DNA of 64,000 bases from the NCBI GenBank assembly GCA_028023455.1, contig JAQFVV010000071.1, positions 5,722,650-5,786,649 of the forward strand, in the 5' to 3' direction. Positions 33,000-44,614 of the stretch are shown piece after piece. Source of the DNA: Epiperipatus broadwayi (taxonomy: Eukaryota > Onychophora > Udeonychophora > Euonychophora > Peripatidae). The notes beneath the pieces are model-generated. The model saw only the letters and a list, made by a program, of their open reading frames with translations, made no database searches and was not told the origin of the DNA. The translations under genes and the position numbers were made by a program. Numbering within the stretch: position 1 is the stretch's first letter; each line of letters starts with the position of its first letter.

Positions 33000-34215
33000 T
33001 TAATATATAGGGTATATGAGCACATACTTTTACATGATCCACCACTCTCCACTCTATCTCCTAACACTGATACACTTGAACACATACGTTGAAAAGATAA
33101 ATAATCACCAATATGTATATTTCATGCTAAACCAGCAATCATCAGTTGGTCCAGATTATCATCTCTACACATACATGCAATAAGTGCTCAGATATATATT
33201 AAGATAGCCAATCTTCATACTTTAATGGATAGGATTCAATCCATTCCACACTATTTGAAAATCTGATGATGGAATGCTTAAAGGCCACCCTGAGGCCAAG
33301 ATTCTCATCACACCCAAGTTGACCCAAAGTCAGTCTGACCCCTCATATACAGGACATAATCCATTTAATATATATACAAGGGATGAATAGACATCTCTAC
33401 TATGTAATAACTGATATACAGGCTTATTATATAACTATCAATATATGTAATATATAAGGTATGTGAGCACAGATTTTCACATGATCTACCACTCTCCACT
33501 CTATCTCATAACACTGATACACTTGAACATATATATATATCAAAAATATAAATAATCACTATACACTTGAACATATATATATATATATATATAATATATA
33601 TATATCAAAAATATAAATAATCACTAATATATGTATCAATGTTATGAGGTAGAGTGGAGAGTGGTGGATCGTGTGAAAGTCTATGCTCATATACCCTATA
33701 CATTACATATATTGATACAGTTATATAATAAGCCTGTATATAAGTTATTACATAGTAGAGATGTCTACTCATCCCTTGTATATGTATTAAATGGATTATG
33801 TCCTGTATATGAGGGGTCAGATTGACTTTGTCAACATGAGTGTGACAGGAATCTCAGCCTCAGGGTGGCCTTTGAGCATTCCATCATCAGATTTTCAATT
33901 GGATGGATGGTTGAAGAGTTGTAGTGTGGAATGGATTGAAACCTGTCCATTAAAGTATGAAGATTGGCTATCATAATATATATCTGAGTATTTATTGCAT
34001 GTATGTGTAGAGATAATAACTGATGATTGCTGGTTTAGCATGAGATACATATATTGGTGATTACTTATCTTTTCAACATATATGTGTTTAAGTGTATCAA
34101 TGTTATGAGATAGAGTGGAGAGTGGTTGGTCGTGTGAAAGTCTGTGCTCATATACCCTATATATTACATATATTGATAGTTATATAATAAGCCTGTATGT
34201 CAATTATTAGAAGTC
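33000..34215. mobile_element. Family A large palindrome (two copies head to head)
   Basis: 33003-33480 is family A in one orientation and 33640-34215 the same in reverse. Each arm has ACTCTCCACTCTATCTC, AATAATCACCAATATG, CATGCTAAACCAGCAATCAT, TCTGACCCCTCATATACAGG and GGCTTATTATATAACTATCA or their complements. The arms are joined by a (TA)n-rich spacer with a 60-bp partial duplication (33500-33630). The whole is about 1.2 kb and could fold into a cruciform. Two short open frames (33631-33976) are repeat translations. Confidence 0.85.
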
Positions 34216-34554
34216 ATTTTAATAAACTTACAAATAACATTTTTATCAGATGAAAATTAGCCATTTTCATTTATATATCTATAATATTATAATCAAAAAT
34301 GATAACAGTTTTACAGTTATTTTTTTCCTTATTAATTTATCGCAATTTGGTCCCTCCCTCTCACCTTTTTCTTAATGAAATTTTTTTTATTCTGTTACTA
34401 AATTTTATCAGCTTATTTAGACAATCATCATCTGTCTGATTTTTTTGAGAGGGTGTGTGTGTGTAAAATTGTGAATTAAATAGAATATTGAATAAACTTT
34501 TTTTAAAGTAAAAGAAATCTGATTTTTATAGTAATTTAAAGATATTTACATAAA

Positions 34555-35345
34555 TGTATTTACTGTATGCAGATGAGGATATTATTTTTCCTGTTCAAAA
34601 CATGATTTATTGAAGATACTTAATGTTTGAAGTTACTTATAGAGATTTTGATTTATTAATCAATGTAGGAAAAACTCAATTCTTTACTTGCCAGTGACAG
34701 AAGAAAATCTTCATCGATGTTTAGCTTGGATGGTTATCAACTCGAGAATGTAAACCAATTTAAATATCTTAATTGTTTTATCAGTAAAAAATTTGACTTC
34801 CATGTTGAAGTACAACACAGACCCCAATGTACTGCGACTTCTTTTAATAATTAAAAAACAAAATATTTCATTACAGGGAAATATAGAGAGTTGTTATTTT
34901 ACCTAATTTATTTTATGAAAGTGAACCTTGGATATCCTATCAGTGTAATATAAAGGTATTAGAAAAATTTATTTTAAAGATGTGCCATAAAATTTTAAAA
35001 GTTGAATAGCAAGATGATAAAACTAATCAATATGTTCTTCAACTTTCTGGATGTGATATGATTGAACCCAGATGTTGTAAAATCATACGTTCATTGGATT
35101 CGACACGTACAACAAATGAATACTGGAAGATTTCTTAAAAGAGTGTTTTATGGTAAACTTGAGCATAGTTTTCAAAGGAGAGATAGACCCTGTCTACATT
35201 ATAAGGATAATCTCAAAGACATTGCAAAAAAAATGCAATGTCAATTGGGTCCATTGGCTAGATATAGAAGAGAATAGAATATGTTGGAGACTTACAATTA
35301 GATGTGGTGTTGAAGTATTTCAGGAACAAAAGAATTTATACTGAA
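34555..35345 (+). pseudogene. Reverse-transcriptase fragment, another LINE family
   Basis: It opens with LLYADEDIIF, the RT active-site YADD box with the second aspartate changed to E, then NVGKTQFF and NQFKYLNCFISKKFDFHVEV. After broken frames, 35062-35277 reads SYVHWIRHVQQMNTGRFLKR, VFYGKLEHSFQRRDRPCLHY and KDNLKDIAKKMQC. That block matches the conserved C-terminal R-x-x-G-H-x-x-R-M..R-L-P-K..F-Y-G-x-L..KD-x-L-K region of non-LTR proteins. The family differs from family D. The (TTA)n run at 35536-35554 may belong to its tail. Confidence 0.75.
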
Positions 35346-35554
35346 AAAATTAAGAGACAACATTGTAAAATATCAAGCAAATAGAAAAATAAACCAACAT
35401 TTTTCTATCGGCTGATGTATTTGTGGTTCACAGATTAACTTGTATAATCATCACCAAACTCATTTCTAGAGTAGTTTTCTGTCTCTATCTTTCCTTTTTT
35501 TATTCTTTATTTTATTTTTCAGATGTGGCTGTTTATTATTATTATTATTATTTA

Positions 35555-36530
35555 CATAATTTTTCTTTATGTAAAATGTGTGTATATTGTCCAATTTACT
35601 GTGTAATGAGAACAATCAACCCTTAAGATACCAACAATCTCAACCTATAGTCATGGCAACCTCCTTTAACAATAAAGATGTTAACACCTTTAACTATGGT
35701 CTTATATATTTATATAGTCACTAAAGATTGCTTTTCCTGAAGTGTGCTAATTATATATTAGATACTTTTTGTGCACAAATATGTTCTGCTACTTACACAA
35801 TAACTGTTTTCCAATGCACTGTATTTAATCAATTTTACAACTGCTTATAGGATAAAAATCTCATAAACTTTTAGAATATATAGCCAACTATTTAATCATA
35901 GCAATTTTTAATCCTATAGAACTGTTTACAGGTGAAAGATAGTAATTAACAGCATTTGTAAATTAAATACAAAATAGTTTGTTTCAGCTTAAATGTTGTA
36001 ATCTTGCATTTTAAAAGATTTCATGCTTTTATTTTCAAGGATTTTATTTCTCTACCAGTTTTTCACTGTATAGCAGTCTTCAGAATTGTAAATAATAATA
36101 GGTGATTTCAATTTTTATAATATACAATTTTAATCTTTCTCATGGTCATGACTGTTAACTTTCTGAAATAAGCAATGGTAGCACTGTGCTTCAGTTTAAA
36201 TGATTATCTTGCGGCTATCTTCAGTGCCATTTTGATGGTTTTGCATTTATTTGATGGCAAAAATGTGGAGCTAAAATAATATTGATTCGTTGATTCAATA
36301 AAATGTGTTGAAATCATGTAGATCTCTTTTTCAAAGGTGCTGATGATAGTCAATGAGACTCCAACTACAATGATGCTAATTGGTGTTTCTAGTTTTGTCT
36401 TCACGAGAACGATTGCAAAAGCTTTTGTAAATATTCATTCTTTTGTCAGATTTCAAAAATGAAAATGTATTTTCTGTTATTTGCATATTTATGCATAACA
36501 TGCACAACACATTTGTTTAATATTTATGTT
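35555..36530. other. Unassigned AT-rich DNA
   Basis: No gene or repeat family recognised. Confidence 0.45.
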
Positions 36531-36537
36531 TTTAGAA

Positions 36538-37120
36538 GTTAAAATAGGCAAAACTCTCTCCATACAGTAGTGCCACTCTAACCAAGACATATTAATGAAT
36601 GGATTCCAAAAGGCTTGTGCATAAAATCGCTATCTAGTGCCTACTTATCCAATATCCCCAAACTAGTTTCTGTCTTATGGCCTTCATCAGTGAGGAGCCA
36701 TGGATTTGAGAGCACTGCACCTAGATCTTAGGATCTAATGCAACCCTCCAGCACCCACCTTTTATCTCTACATAACCACTAACCTATGAGAATAAATTTG
36801 AAAACACACAGATATATTCAATCTAAGCTCAATAGCTCATATAGTCATAAGGATCTGAACTCAGTTCATCACCCATTAATTTTGGTGTCTTTGGCTCTTT
36901 TACAACCATAGCCACCACCATAAGCCAGAAACTAGTTTGGGGATATTGGATGAGTAGGCACTAGATAGGGATTTTATGCACAAGCCCTCTGGCATCCATT
37001 GATTACTCTGTCTTGCTTACAGTGGCACTACTGTATGGAGAGAGTTTTGCCTATTTTAACAACAGTTATGAGCAAGCATGGAAGATAGTGATCATGTGAT
37101 GTTTTAATGTTTTTAGAAGA
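36538..37120. mobile_element. Family B fold-back element
   Basis: 36538-36577 (GTTAAAATAGGCAAAACTCT..) and 37031-37070 are perfect 40-bp inverted copies, and the similarity continues inward through ATCCAATATCCCCAAACTAG and CTAGTTTGGGGATATTGGAT. Past 37070 the right end carries on with AACAGTTATGAGCAAGCATG and ATCATGTGATGTTTTA, as in the 37855 copy, while the left end lacks that part. ATGTTTTTAGAAG occurs at both outer borders (about 36526 and 37109), a possible 13-bp target duplication. Non-coding. Confidence 0.8.
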
Positions 37121-37438
37121 ATAATGTGCTTAAATCAGATTTTATTAGAAAATATTTACTTTTGAAGATAAATCAAAAGAAATCAACAATGCATGGCTAC
37201 AACTTGTAATTGGCTGAAAAATGAAAACTTTTAAACTGATCAGCACAGAAATTTTTTGTCATTTTTGAAAAATTATAAATAAAGTTTTAAATTGTAAATA
37301 AAATTTTATTAGTTTTACGTAATCTGAACAAAAAAAGTGTTGGCTTTACAAACTAAGTTAAAACAATTTTGATTTTTTTAATTTAATGTTTTATCTGTAA
37401 TATGGCTCCTAAAAAAATTATTTTTTTTATAAATCTTA

Positions 37439-37740
37439 CTATCTATTTGAGTTTATGATTTTTTCATATATTTGCAAAGTTAAAATAATACTTTTAAGAA
37501 TAACTTTCATTTGTAAATGTATATTTGTAATAAATAATTTGAAATTTCTGGAAATGTAATAAAGAGATCTAATGCTGAGAATATCGATCCAGGAATTGTT
37601 AGTGTGTTGCGAGATCATTTTTTCATTGTAAATAAATTCAAACATTTTTAGCTCTATATTGCTAAGCCAAGCCAAAATATATGCTTCACGCTTTATAAAC
37701 ATATATATACTTTATAGACAAATAGATTATTATTTTACGA
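37439..37740. other. Unassigned; minus-strand open frame of 87 codons
   Basis: The minus-strand frame 37702-37439 (ILAWLSNIELKMFEFIYNEK) is the longest open frame nearby that is not part of a known repeat. I recognise no family, and AT-rich DNA easily gives frames of this length. Confidence 0.2.
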
Positions 37741-37854
37741 CATGTATATAAATATATTTATTAGTTTTATTTGTGCATGTATAATGTGTGTATGTATATA
37801 TATTTAATGAATTACTAAAATATTGTTTAAATATAAGTATAATTAATATATCAC

Positions 37855-38885
37855 ATGATGACCATTTCTTATGCTTGCTCATAACTGTTATTAAAACAGG
37901 CAAAAGTTTCCATACAGTAGTGCCACTCAGTGCAAGCCAAATAATCAATGGATGCCAGAAGGCCTGTGCATAAAATCACTATCTAATGCCAATTCATCCA
38001 ACATCCCCAGACTAGTTTCTAGCTTGTGGCTTTCACCAGTGAGGAGCCTTGGATCTGAGAGCACTGCACCTAGATCTTAGGATCTAATGCAACTCTTCAG
38101 CAGCTACCTTTTATCTCTACTTAACTACAAAACTATGAGAATAGAATTGGAAAACAATAATATTTTCAATCCAAGCTCATTAGCTTCCATATAGGTCAGA
38201 ACTCAGTTCAGTACCCACACATTTTGATGTCTTTGGTTCTTTAATAACCATCGCCACCACTATTCTATTAGGCAGGATTAGTATTAAACCACTAAACATC
38301 ACATGATCACCATTTCTTATGCTTGCTCATAACTGTTATTAAAACAGGCAAAAGAAGCCTTCTGGCATCCATTGATTACTCAGCTTGCACTGAGTGGCAC
38401 TACTGTATGGAGATTTTTACCTGTTTTAATAATAGTTATGAGCAAGCATAAAAAATGGTGATCATGTGATGTTTAGTAGTTTAATACCAATCCTGCCTAA
38501 AAGAATAGTGGTGGATATGGTTTTTAAAGAACCAAGGACACCAAAATGTAAGGGTACTGAACTGAGTTCAGATCTACCTATATGACTATATAAGCTAATG
38601 GGCTTGGATTGAAAATATTGTTTTCAATTTTACTCTCATAGTTTTGTTCTTAAGTAGAGATAAAAGGTGGCTGCTGGAGGGTTGCATTAGATCCTAAGAT
38701 CAAGGTGCAGTGCTCTCAGATCCAAGGCTCCTCACTGACAAAAGCCACAAGCTAGAAACTAGTCTGGGGATATTAGATGAGTAGGCACTAGATAGGGATT
38801 TTATGCATAAGCCTTCTGGCATCCATTGATTACTCTGGCTTGCACTGAGTGGCATTACTGTATGGAGACTTTTGCCTGTTTCTAT
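37855..38885. mobile_element. Family B, two copies as a nested palindrome
   Basis: The left copy (37855-38330) and right copy (about 38345-38885) are reverse complements. Outer ends: CAGGCAAAAGTTTCCATACA on the left and its complement ending CTTTTGCCTGTTT on the right. The centre (38290-38490) repeats the end motif in head-to-head form: ATCACATGATCACCATTTCT..AACAGGCAAAAG, then CTGTTTTAATAATAGTTATG..ATGGTGATCATGTGATG. Interior words such as GAGAGCACTGCACCTAGATC and ATCTAATGCAAC are shared with 36538-37120. Confidence 0.8.
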
Positions 38886-38906
38886 AATTAATATACTTGG
38901 AGTTTA

Positions 38907-39055
38907 GATGTATGTAGGGGATTCGAACACAGACTATATTGGAGATAATTTATCTTTTTCACATGTGTGTGTGTTCATGTTTATTGGTTGTATGAGATGG
39001 AGTGAATAGCTGAAGGTAGTTCAAAAGTCTGTATTCAAATCCCCTATATTAACAT
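38907..39055 (-). mobile_element. Family A, short internally deleted copy
   Basis: Starts GTAGGGGATTCGAACACAGA and ends ATTCAAATCCCCTATATTAA, the two inverted ends of family A, with only about 110 bases between (GTGTGTGTTCATGTTTATTG, TATGAGATGGAGTGAATAGC). Confidence 0.75.
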
Positions 39056-39261
39056 ATTGTTTGTTTACAGATAACTAGAATAATGAAAAACACTTTATTT
39101 TTGAAAGTGATACAATATTTTGCAAGTTTTCTTTTTTATCTAATCCCCCATATTTTTTTAAGGAATCGTATATGAAGAATTATAAATATAGTTTGCTTGT
39201 GCGTGTGTGTATACACTATATATGACTACATGCGTAACAATTTTTTTTCTTTCTTTTTCAG

Positions 39262-39282
39262 ATCCTTGTGTGTCGAGAAGAG
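39262..39282 (+). other. Candidate 21-nt microexon
   Basis: A long pyrimidine tract (TTTTTTTTCTTTCTTTTTCAG, of which 39242-39261 is shown here as a run of T and C ending CAG) precedes 21 bases, ATCCTTGTGTGTCGAGAAGA plus G. GTTAGTAT follows as donor. The length is a multiple of three. In phase 1 it reads PCVSRR, and its phase fits the candidate exon at 28439-28468. This is the best splice-site pair noticed in the window, but short exons can appear by chance. Confidence 0.35.
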
Positions 39283-39299
39283 GTTAGTATCTTTTATTA

Positions 39300-40940
39300 T
39301 TAAAATCTTTGACGGGTTACTTATATAATAGAGAAATTTAAATGTTAGTATTAAAAAAAAAAGAATTAATATTTTTGTTATATAATTGATTTAAACGCCT
39401 TGTAATTTTATCTTTATATATTTGTTCATTTTCTTGACTGTTAATAAATATGTCATTAGACCGATTTTAAAAATCTAACTCTTAGTTTATTTTATTTTAA
39501 TTGTGCATCAACTTTAATCAAAAGACACAAAAAAAATTCCAAATGATGCCTTTTAAAGTATGATGTAATTTTTTATTCTTTTTTTTTTTTTTTTTTTTAT
39601 GGATTATGTTTCATGTCGTTAGTTCATTGTGAATGATTCAATGTAAGATTGAAATCACATGATTTAGTGGCTAGACAAACAATTTAACATTCCATTTGGC
39701 TATTTTATCACTCTAAAATAGAAATGCTATGTAATTGTTTGGAAAATATACTTCAGATTGATTTCTAATAAAAGTGATATTAACCCTATTGTTCTCATCT
39801 TTTATATTTTCACATTTTTAAAGCTTAAATAGAGTTAATCTTGCAAATAGATTTGTCAATCAAAATCGCGTTCAATTTATTTAGTATCTAAAGCCAGATA
39901 TTATTTAATCCTATCTTTGTTATCTTTCTAAATTTAAGTTAAGAACAATTAGTTTTTTATTTTTTACCATTTTTTAAATTAGCTTGAATAATATAAAGAA
40001 ATTATATTGTCCATTAAAATTAATTTTAATTAGAGCGGAAAGTACTGAAAAAACCCCAGCAAGATATATGTAAATTAACCGTCAATCCAAGCTAAAATGT
40101 AGGTAGGCAGTAGACTCATTGCATAGGCTCATCGTGTACTTTACGTTTAGTCACGGTTAGTGTACTTATAATTCGCAGGGAGTTTTCACTACTTCTGCGT
40201 TAATTACGTCTATATTCGAGCTATCAAAAACTTATATTTGAAACTAATTTAATGAACATGGCATTTATTTAACTAAAGTCTGATAGTGTTAAGCTTGTCG
40301 TCATTATTATTTTTAATTTGAAATACAGTTGTTGTTTTTTTAATCGTTTTGTTTTTACTTTTTTGAATTAGTTTGAATAAAATAAAGAAATTAAAATTCA
40401 TGATTTTTAGATGAGTGTTTTAATTTCCAACTTTGAATCCAAAGTTCTCTCTAACAAAGGCATGGTTAGAAACCGGTCTGACTACTAGATTTTTTTTATT
40501 CTAAAGGGTGTTATATTAGATGACCGGGGGGGGGGGGACTGCTCCTGAAACGTATAAGTGAGCAGAGAAAGTCGGGTATTGTCTTGGTATTAATAATTAA
40601 ACTAATGTCAGATCCCAAGATGTTATTAAGCCTCGTTGTGAAAGCAGTGCATGTGCATGCTTGCCCATACATAGTCTGCAATTTAAGTCAGTATTGGCTG
40701 AACCGTAACATTTTTTTAAGGTTGCAAATAGGTTTAGAATTTTGTGTTCAAGCAGCTGATTCATAGGCAGGTAGATAGCTATGAATAGTAGTTGGTTAAT
40801 AAATATTTAGTTATGGATTTACAGAGGATAAAGGATCCATATTTGTCAGGTGATTGTTGATGCTCTGACTGTAAAAGTAAAATATGGAATTATAATTTGA
40901 TGCTGCTTGTAGCATGAGAATTGTTGTAATCTTATTGGGG
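39300..40940. other. Unassigned DNA with local CpG and a G12 run
   Basis: Around 40100-40220 CpG is more frequent than elsewhere (TCATCGTG, TTACGTTTAGTCACGG, TTCGCAGG, ACGTC, TTCGAG). A run of 12 G is at 40526-40537. A 60-codon open frame at 40584-40766 has no family resemblance. A promoter cannot be argued from this alone. Confidence 0.35.
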
Positions 40941-40944
40941 CTCA

Positions 40945-41545
40945 GACCATGTTCGTGAATTGAAAATTAACAACTTTAAATACCTTGGTCAAATTATTAA
41001 TACTGATGGCAATATGATGGGTTAAATTAATCATGGAATTAAACTTGGATGAAGCGCTTTTGATAAAGATAACTTAAATTAAAAGAAAATATGTATGTGT
41101 GTTTGAAAAGAAAGGTTTCTAATAGATAGGTATTACCAGTTTTTATTTATGGATATGAGACTTGAATACTTAATAAAAGAACAATACAGAGACTTCTGAC
41201 CTCTCAACAAAATATGGAAAGATGTATGTTAGGAATAACCAGAAGATATTGAAAATGAAATACTTAGAGAACTAACGGGTATCACTGACATTGTTGAAAG
41301 AATTAAAAAAACAGAAATGGAACTGGACTGGACATACTGATAGAAGAGATGACAATAGATGGACAGATAAAGTCTTAAATCAGAACCCAGGGGATTGTAA
41401 AAGACCTAGAAAGAGACCACATATGAGATGGATACATGAAATAAGGTAGATTACAGGTGCAATGTGGAGAGGGAAGGCTAGAGATTGGAGAATTGGATTA
41501 AACTTAGAGAGAACTTTATCATGCAGTGGAATGATAATGGTTGAG
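40945..41545 (+). pseudogene. Reverse-transcriptase C-terminal fragment, LINE family D
   Basis: Same module as 29875-30456, more decayed: NFKYLGQIINTDGNMMG, VLPVFIYGYET, QQNMERCMLGITRR, then shifted traces of the GHIARRDDNRW and RPRKRPHMRWI blocks. The 3' end has GAGTGATGATGATTTGG, again a TGA-type tail. A minus-strand open frame (41380-41589) is its shadow. Confidence 0.75.
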
Positions 41546-41794
41546 TGATGATGATTTGGAAGCAATAAATGGTATAAGGAGCAGAGCATAATATTCGTTA
41601 TATTGCTATCAGTCTAACATAGATTCATAATTATTCTCCAGAATTCTCACGATTATGAGAAAACTGTTATTCTATTCTTGTTATGTATTAATAAAGAAAC
41701 TAATTAAATATGAGTAAACATTTTGTCTAGTTTTCTTATCACATAATTGTTACAGATGTATTCTGTGCTTTTATTCTAGATAAATCTTTATTGA

Positions 41795-42192
41795 ATTGAG
41801 AGTTCCTTGTACGGTCATTACTACTATCTGATTGGCTGTCATTTAAGCATTCTTAAGGTGTATCTGTCAAAGGTTTCAGTTTTTCATGGTATTATTATAT
41901 TATCTACTTGAACTTAATAAATTTAATATATTTACATTTGTTATGATCATTTCATTAGATTTGAAAATTACTGCATAGTAAATCAAAAGATTTCACGTTG
42001 TTTATTTATATATAATATTTAGTGAATTAAGCTCTTAGTTCAAAATGCTTGAGTCTGGCTTATTTATATATAAATTTTAGTAGAGAAGAAGATGGGTTCC
42101 ATCTTTTTCTCGTAAAATCTCTGACTTGTTTTTAGAATTGAGAGTTCCTTGTGCTGTCATTATTACTATCTGATTGGCTGTCATTTAAGCAT
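41795..42192 (+). repeat. Imperfect direct repeat ending at the assembly gap
   Basis: 41795-41855 (GAATTGAGAGTTCCTTGTAC, TATCTGATTGGCTGTCATTT, AAGCATTC) recurs at 42136-42192 with few changes, a spacing of about 340 bp. The second unit runs into the N gap at AAGCAT. The sequence after the gap (42693) continues with TCATTTAAGCATTCTTAAGG, as after the first unit. Confidence 0.8.
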
Positions 42193-42692
42193 NNNNNNNN
42201 NNNNNNNNNNNNNNNNNNNNNNNNNNNNNNNNNNNNNNNNNNNNNNNNNNNNNNNNNNNNNNNNNNNNNNNNNNNNNNNNNNNNNNNNNNNNNNNNNNNN
42301 NNNNNNNNNNNNNNNNNNNNNNNNNNNNNNNNNNNNNNNNNNNNNNNNNNNNNNNNNNNNNNNNNNNNNNNNNNNNNNNNNNNNNNNNNNNNNNNNNNNN
42401 NNNNNNNNNNNNNNNNNNNNNNNNNNNNNNNNNNNNNNNNNNNNNNNNNNNNNNNNNNNNNNNNNNNNNNNNNNNNNNNNNNNNNNNNNNNNNNNNNNNN
42501 NNNNNNNNNNNNNNNNNNNNNNNNNNNNNNNNNNNNNNNNNNNNNNNNNNNNNNNNNNNNNNNNNNNNNNNNNNNNNNNNNNNNNNNNNNNNNNNNNNNN
42601 NNNNNNNNNNNNNNNNNNNNNNNNNNNNNNNNNNNNNNNNNNNNNNNNNNNNNNNNNNNNNNNNNNNNNNNNNNNNNNNNNNNNNNNNNNNN
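42193..42692. other. Assembly gap of exactly 500 N
   Basis: 500 unknown bases, a placeholder length. Long open frames across it in all directions are artefacts. The 12 bases TCATTTAAGCAT stand on both sides, so the contig ends may overlap. Confidence 0.99.
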
Positions 42693-42773
42693 TCATTTAA
42701 GCATTCTTAAGGTGTATCTGTCAAAGGTTTCAGTCTTTCACGTTATTATAAATCTTTATTATGTTTTATTTCC

Positions 42774-42774
42774 T

Positions 42775-42826
<52 letters not shown>
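42774..42826 (+). repeat. (CA)n(TA)n microsatellite
   Basis: About 13 CA units followed by about 13 TA units. Confidence 0.95.
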
Positions 42827-42829
<3 letters not shown>

Positions 42830-42830
<1 letters not shown>

Positions 42831-43200
42831 GAATATTGATAGGGACAAATCATTGTTTTAGTTACCCACAACATGCACTTAACAACATTGAAAAAGTTTT
42901 AATCATTATGATATTAAATACTATTAACAAATCCAAACATAAAAAATCTAAGGAGAACTACATGCTTCTTTATACTTCATAAGCAAAGGTGTTATAATTT
43001 TTATTTGACATATTTTGGGGAATATAATATCATTGGAAATTTACCTTGCATTCATATAAGAATGGCAGTACAAATAGAAGTCTGTCAGCTTACTTCTATA
43101 AGGAAGAAACTTTAACACCTTCAATAGAAACTATTATCTTCTATGTATAGAGACTATGATATTTTACTGGATACTTTCTTTTATTAAATATTTCACTTAA
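42830..43200. other. Unassigned AT-rich DNA
   Basis: Nothing recognised. Confidence 0.5.
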
Positions 43201-43204
43201 TTGA

Positions 43205-43318
43205 AATATTCTCAGAATGATTTAGAGCATAAGGTTCTCAAATTAATTTCAGTGTTGGCCCTTCCTATGCTCAAATTTATCACCTAAGCAATAGTCATTA
43301 ATTGAAATATAATTTAAA
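43205..43318 (+). mobile_element. Decayed SINE-B copy
   Basis: AGAATGATTTAGAGCATAAG, GTTCTCAAATTAATTTCAGT, GTTGGCCCTTCC, CACCTAAGCAATAGTCATTA and ATTGAAATATA follow the order of SINE-B from the A-box end to the tail, with many changes. Confidence 0.4.
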
Positions 43319-43319
43319 C

Positions 43320-44525
43320 CATCTATTGTCATTCATTTTAAGATTGTTATAACTGTTTACCATCTAAACAAAGGCATGCTTAGTGACATGTGTTGTTTTG
43401 TGTTATTTGTTGACACCATATCTCTGAAAATCTCAAAATTGTTTCATTCTTTTGCTTAAAAAATATTTGAATCTGTTGTAGTAAAATACAAATACTCTAA
43501 ATAATTTTGGGATGTCTATCATTTTCATCCTTATATTGTATAATTCACAGGTAATGTTGGAATTGAATTGAAAGCATCATCAAATATTATAACAGGATTA
43601 GAATTGTAAGTTTAAATAAAGACTTCACATATAACTGGGAAATACAAATATTTGAAATAAACTAAAAATTGTTAGTTCACATAGTGTGGATCATGCCTGC
43701 ATTTTGTCATATTCAATTTTTTTTTGGATATTATAGAAAAAGAGTTTAAATTATCTATACCACTATGATAAATCATCAATTTGTTCAAAAAAATCCTGTA
43801 GCAGGGAAATTGAATGAGTAAATTATTTTGGCAGAAATCATACCTTAAGATTTGAATAGTTTAATATAGCGATGAAAATGTTTGCTTCAATAAAGACTTA
43901 AATGAGTTTCAATCATATCATATCTAAGCCTATATGGGGGCAAGCTAGCACTAAAAGGCTTTTTAAAGATATGGATTATTGAATGATGACATCTGAAAGC
44001 ATCAACCAAATTTTTGTTAATATTCAATCAAAAAATTCTGATAGTAGATATTTTAAAAAGGTCGACTGACTATATTTTGAGGAGTCACAAAATAAATAAA
44101 AAATCAAGCAGCATTGATGTTTTGGAAAAAGAAAACTAAGGAATTTTTTGTAAAAATAATGTTAGTGTTCATCCCCAAGTTCCACTTAGCATAGTAGAAA
44201 TAGATGTTCTGCACTGCCCTGGCTATGTGATTTTGTTTACGAAAACTTTTGTTGATCAACACAGTGGAGCCAAAAGATCTACCCTATTCTTCACATGGAT
44301 GACTAATTCAACATTGATAAAAAATGCCATACAATCAACTCTGATAAAAGTTGAAAAGTATATGGTAATTACCATATTTCATGGTAATTTAAAATTACCA
44401 TTCATAAAAATGGAGTAATTTTTTTAAGTCCATATTTTTTAACTTAAATTTTTGTTATAATTTAAAGCAAAAAATAAAAAAATAATACTATTTATAAAAC
44501 TAAATTACTTTGGTAGGAGCTTTTT
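43320..44525. other. Unassigned DNA
   Basis: Between 43900 and 44420 composition is slightly less AT-biased and short open pieces follow one another (for example HCPGYVILFTKTFVDQHSGA at 44214-44273). This may be an old coding relic, but no family was recognised. Confidence 0.3.
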
Positions 44526-44528
44526 ATA

Positions 44529-44612
44529 ATATTTTAAATCTGGTGTAAAATTTCCAACAATTTTATAAATAATTTATAAAATTGTTGAAATTTTACACCT
44601 GATTCAAAATAT
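44529..44612. repeat. Hairpin, about 40-bp arms
   Basis: 44529-44570 is the reverse complement of 44571-44612 with three differences: ATATTTTAAATCTGGTGTAA.. against ..TTACACCTGATTCAAAATAT, with the axis in ATAAATAATTTAT. Followed by an imperfect palindromic stretch around AATACTGG (44625-44700). Probably a small MITE. Confidence 0.85.
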
Positions 44613-44614
44613 AA

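Noticed and set aside
42149-42861. Long open frames of 171-236 codons
   Set aside because: They consist of the N gap; no real coding sequence is present.
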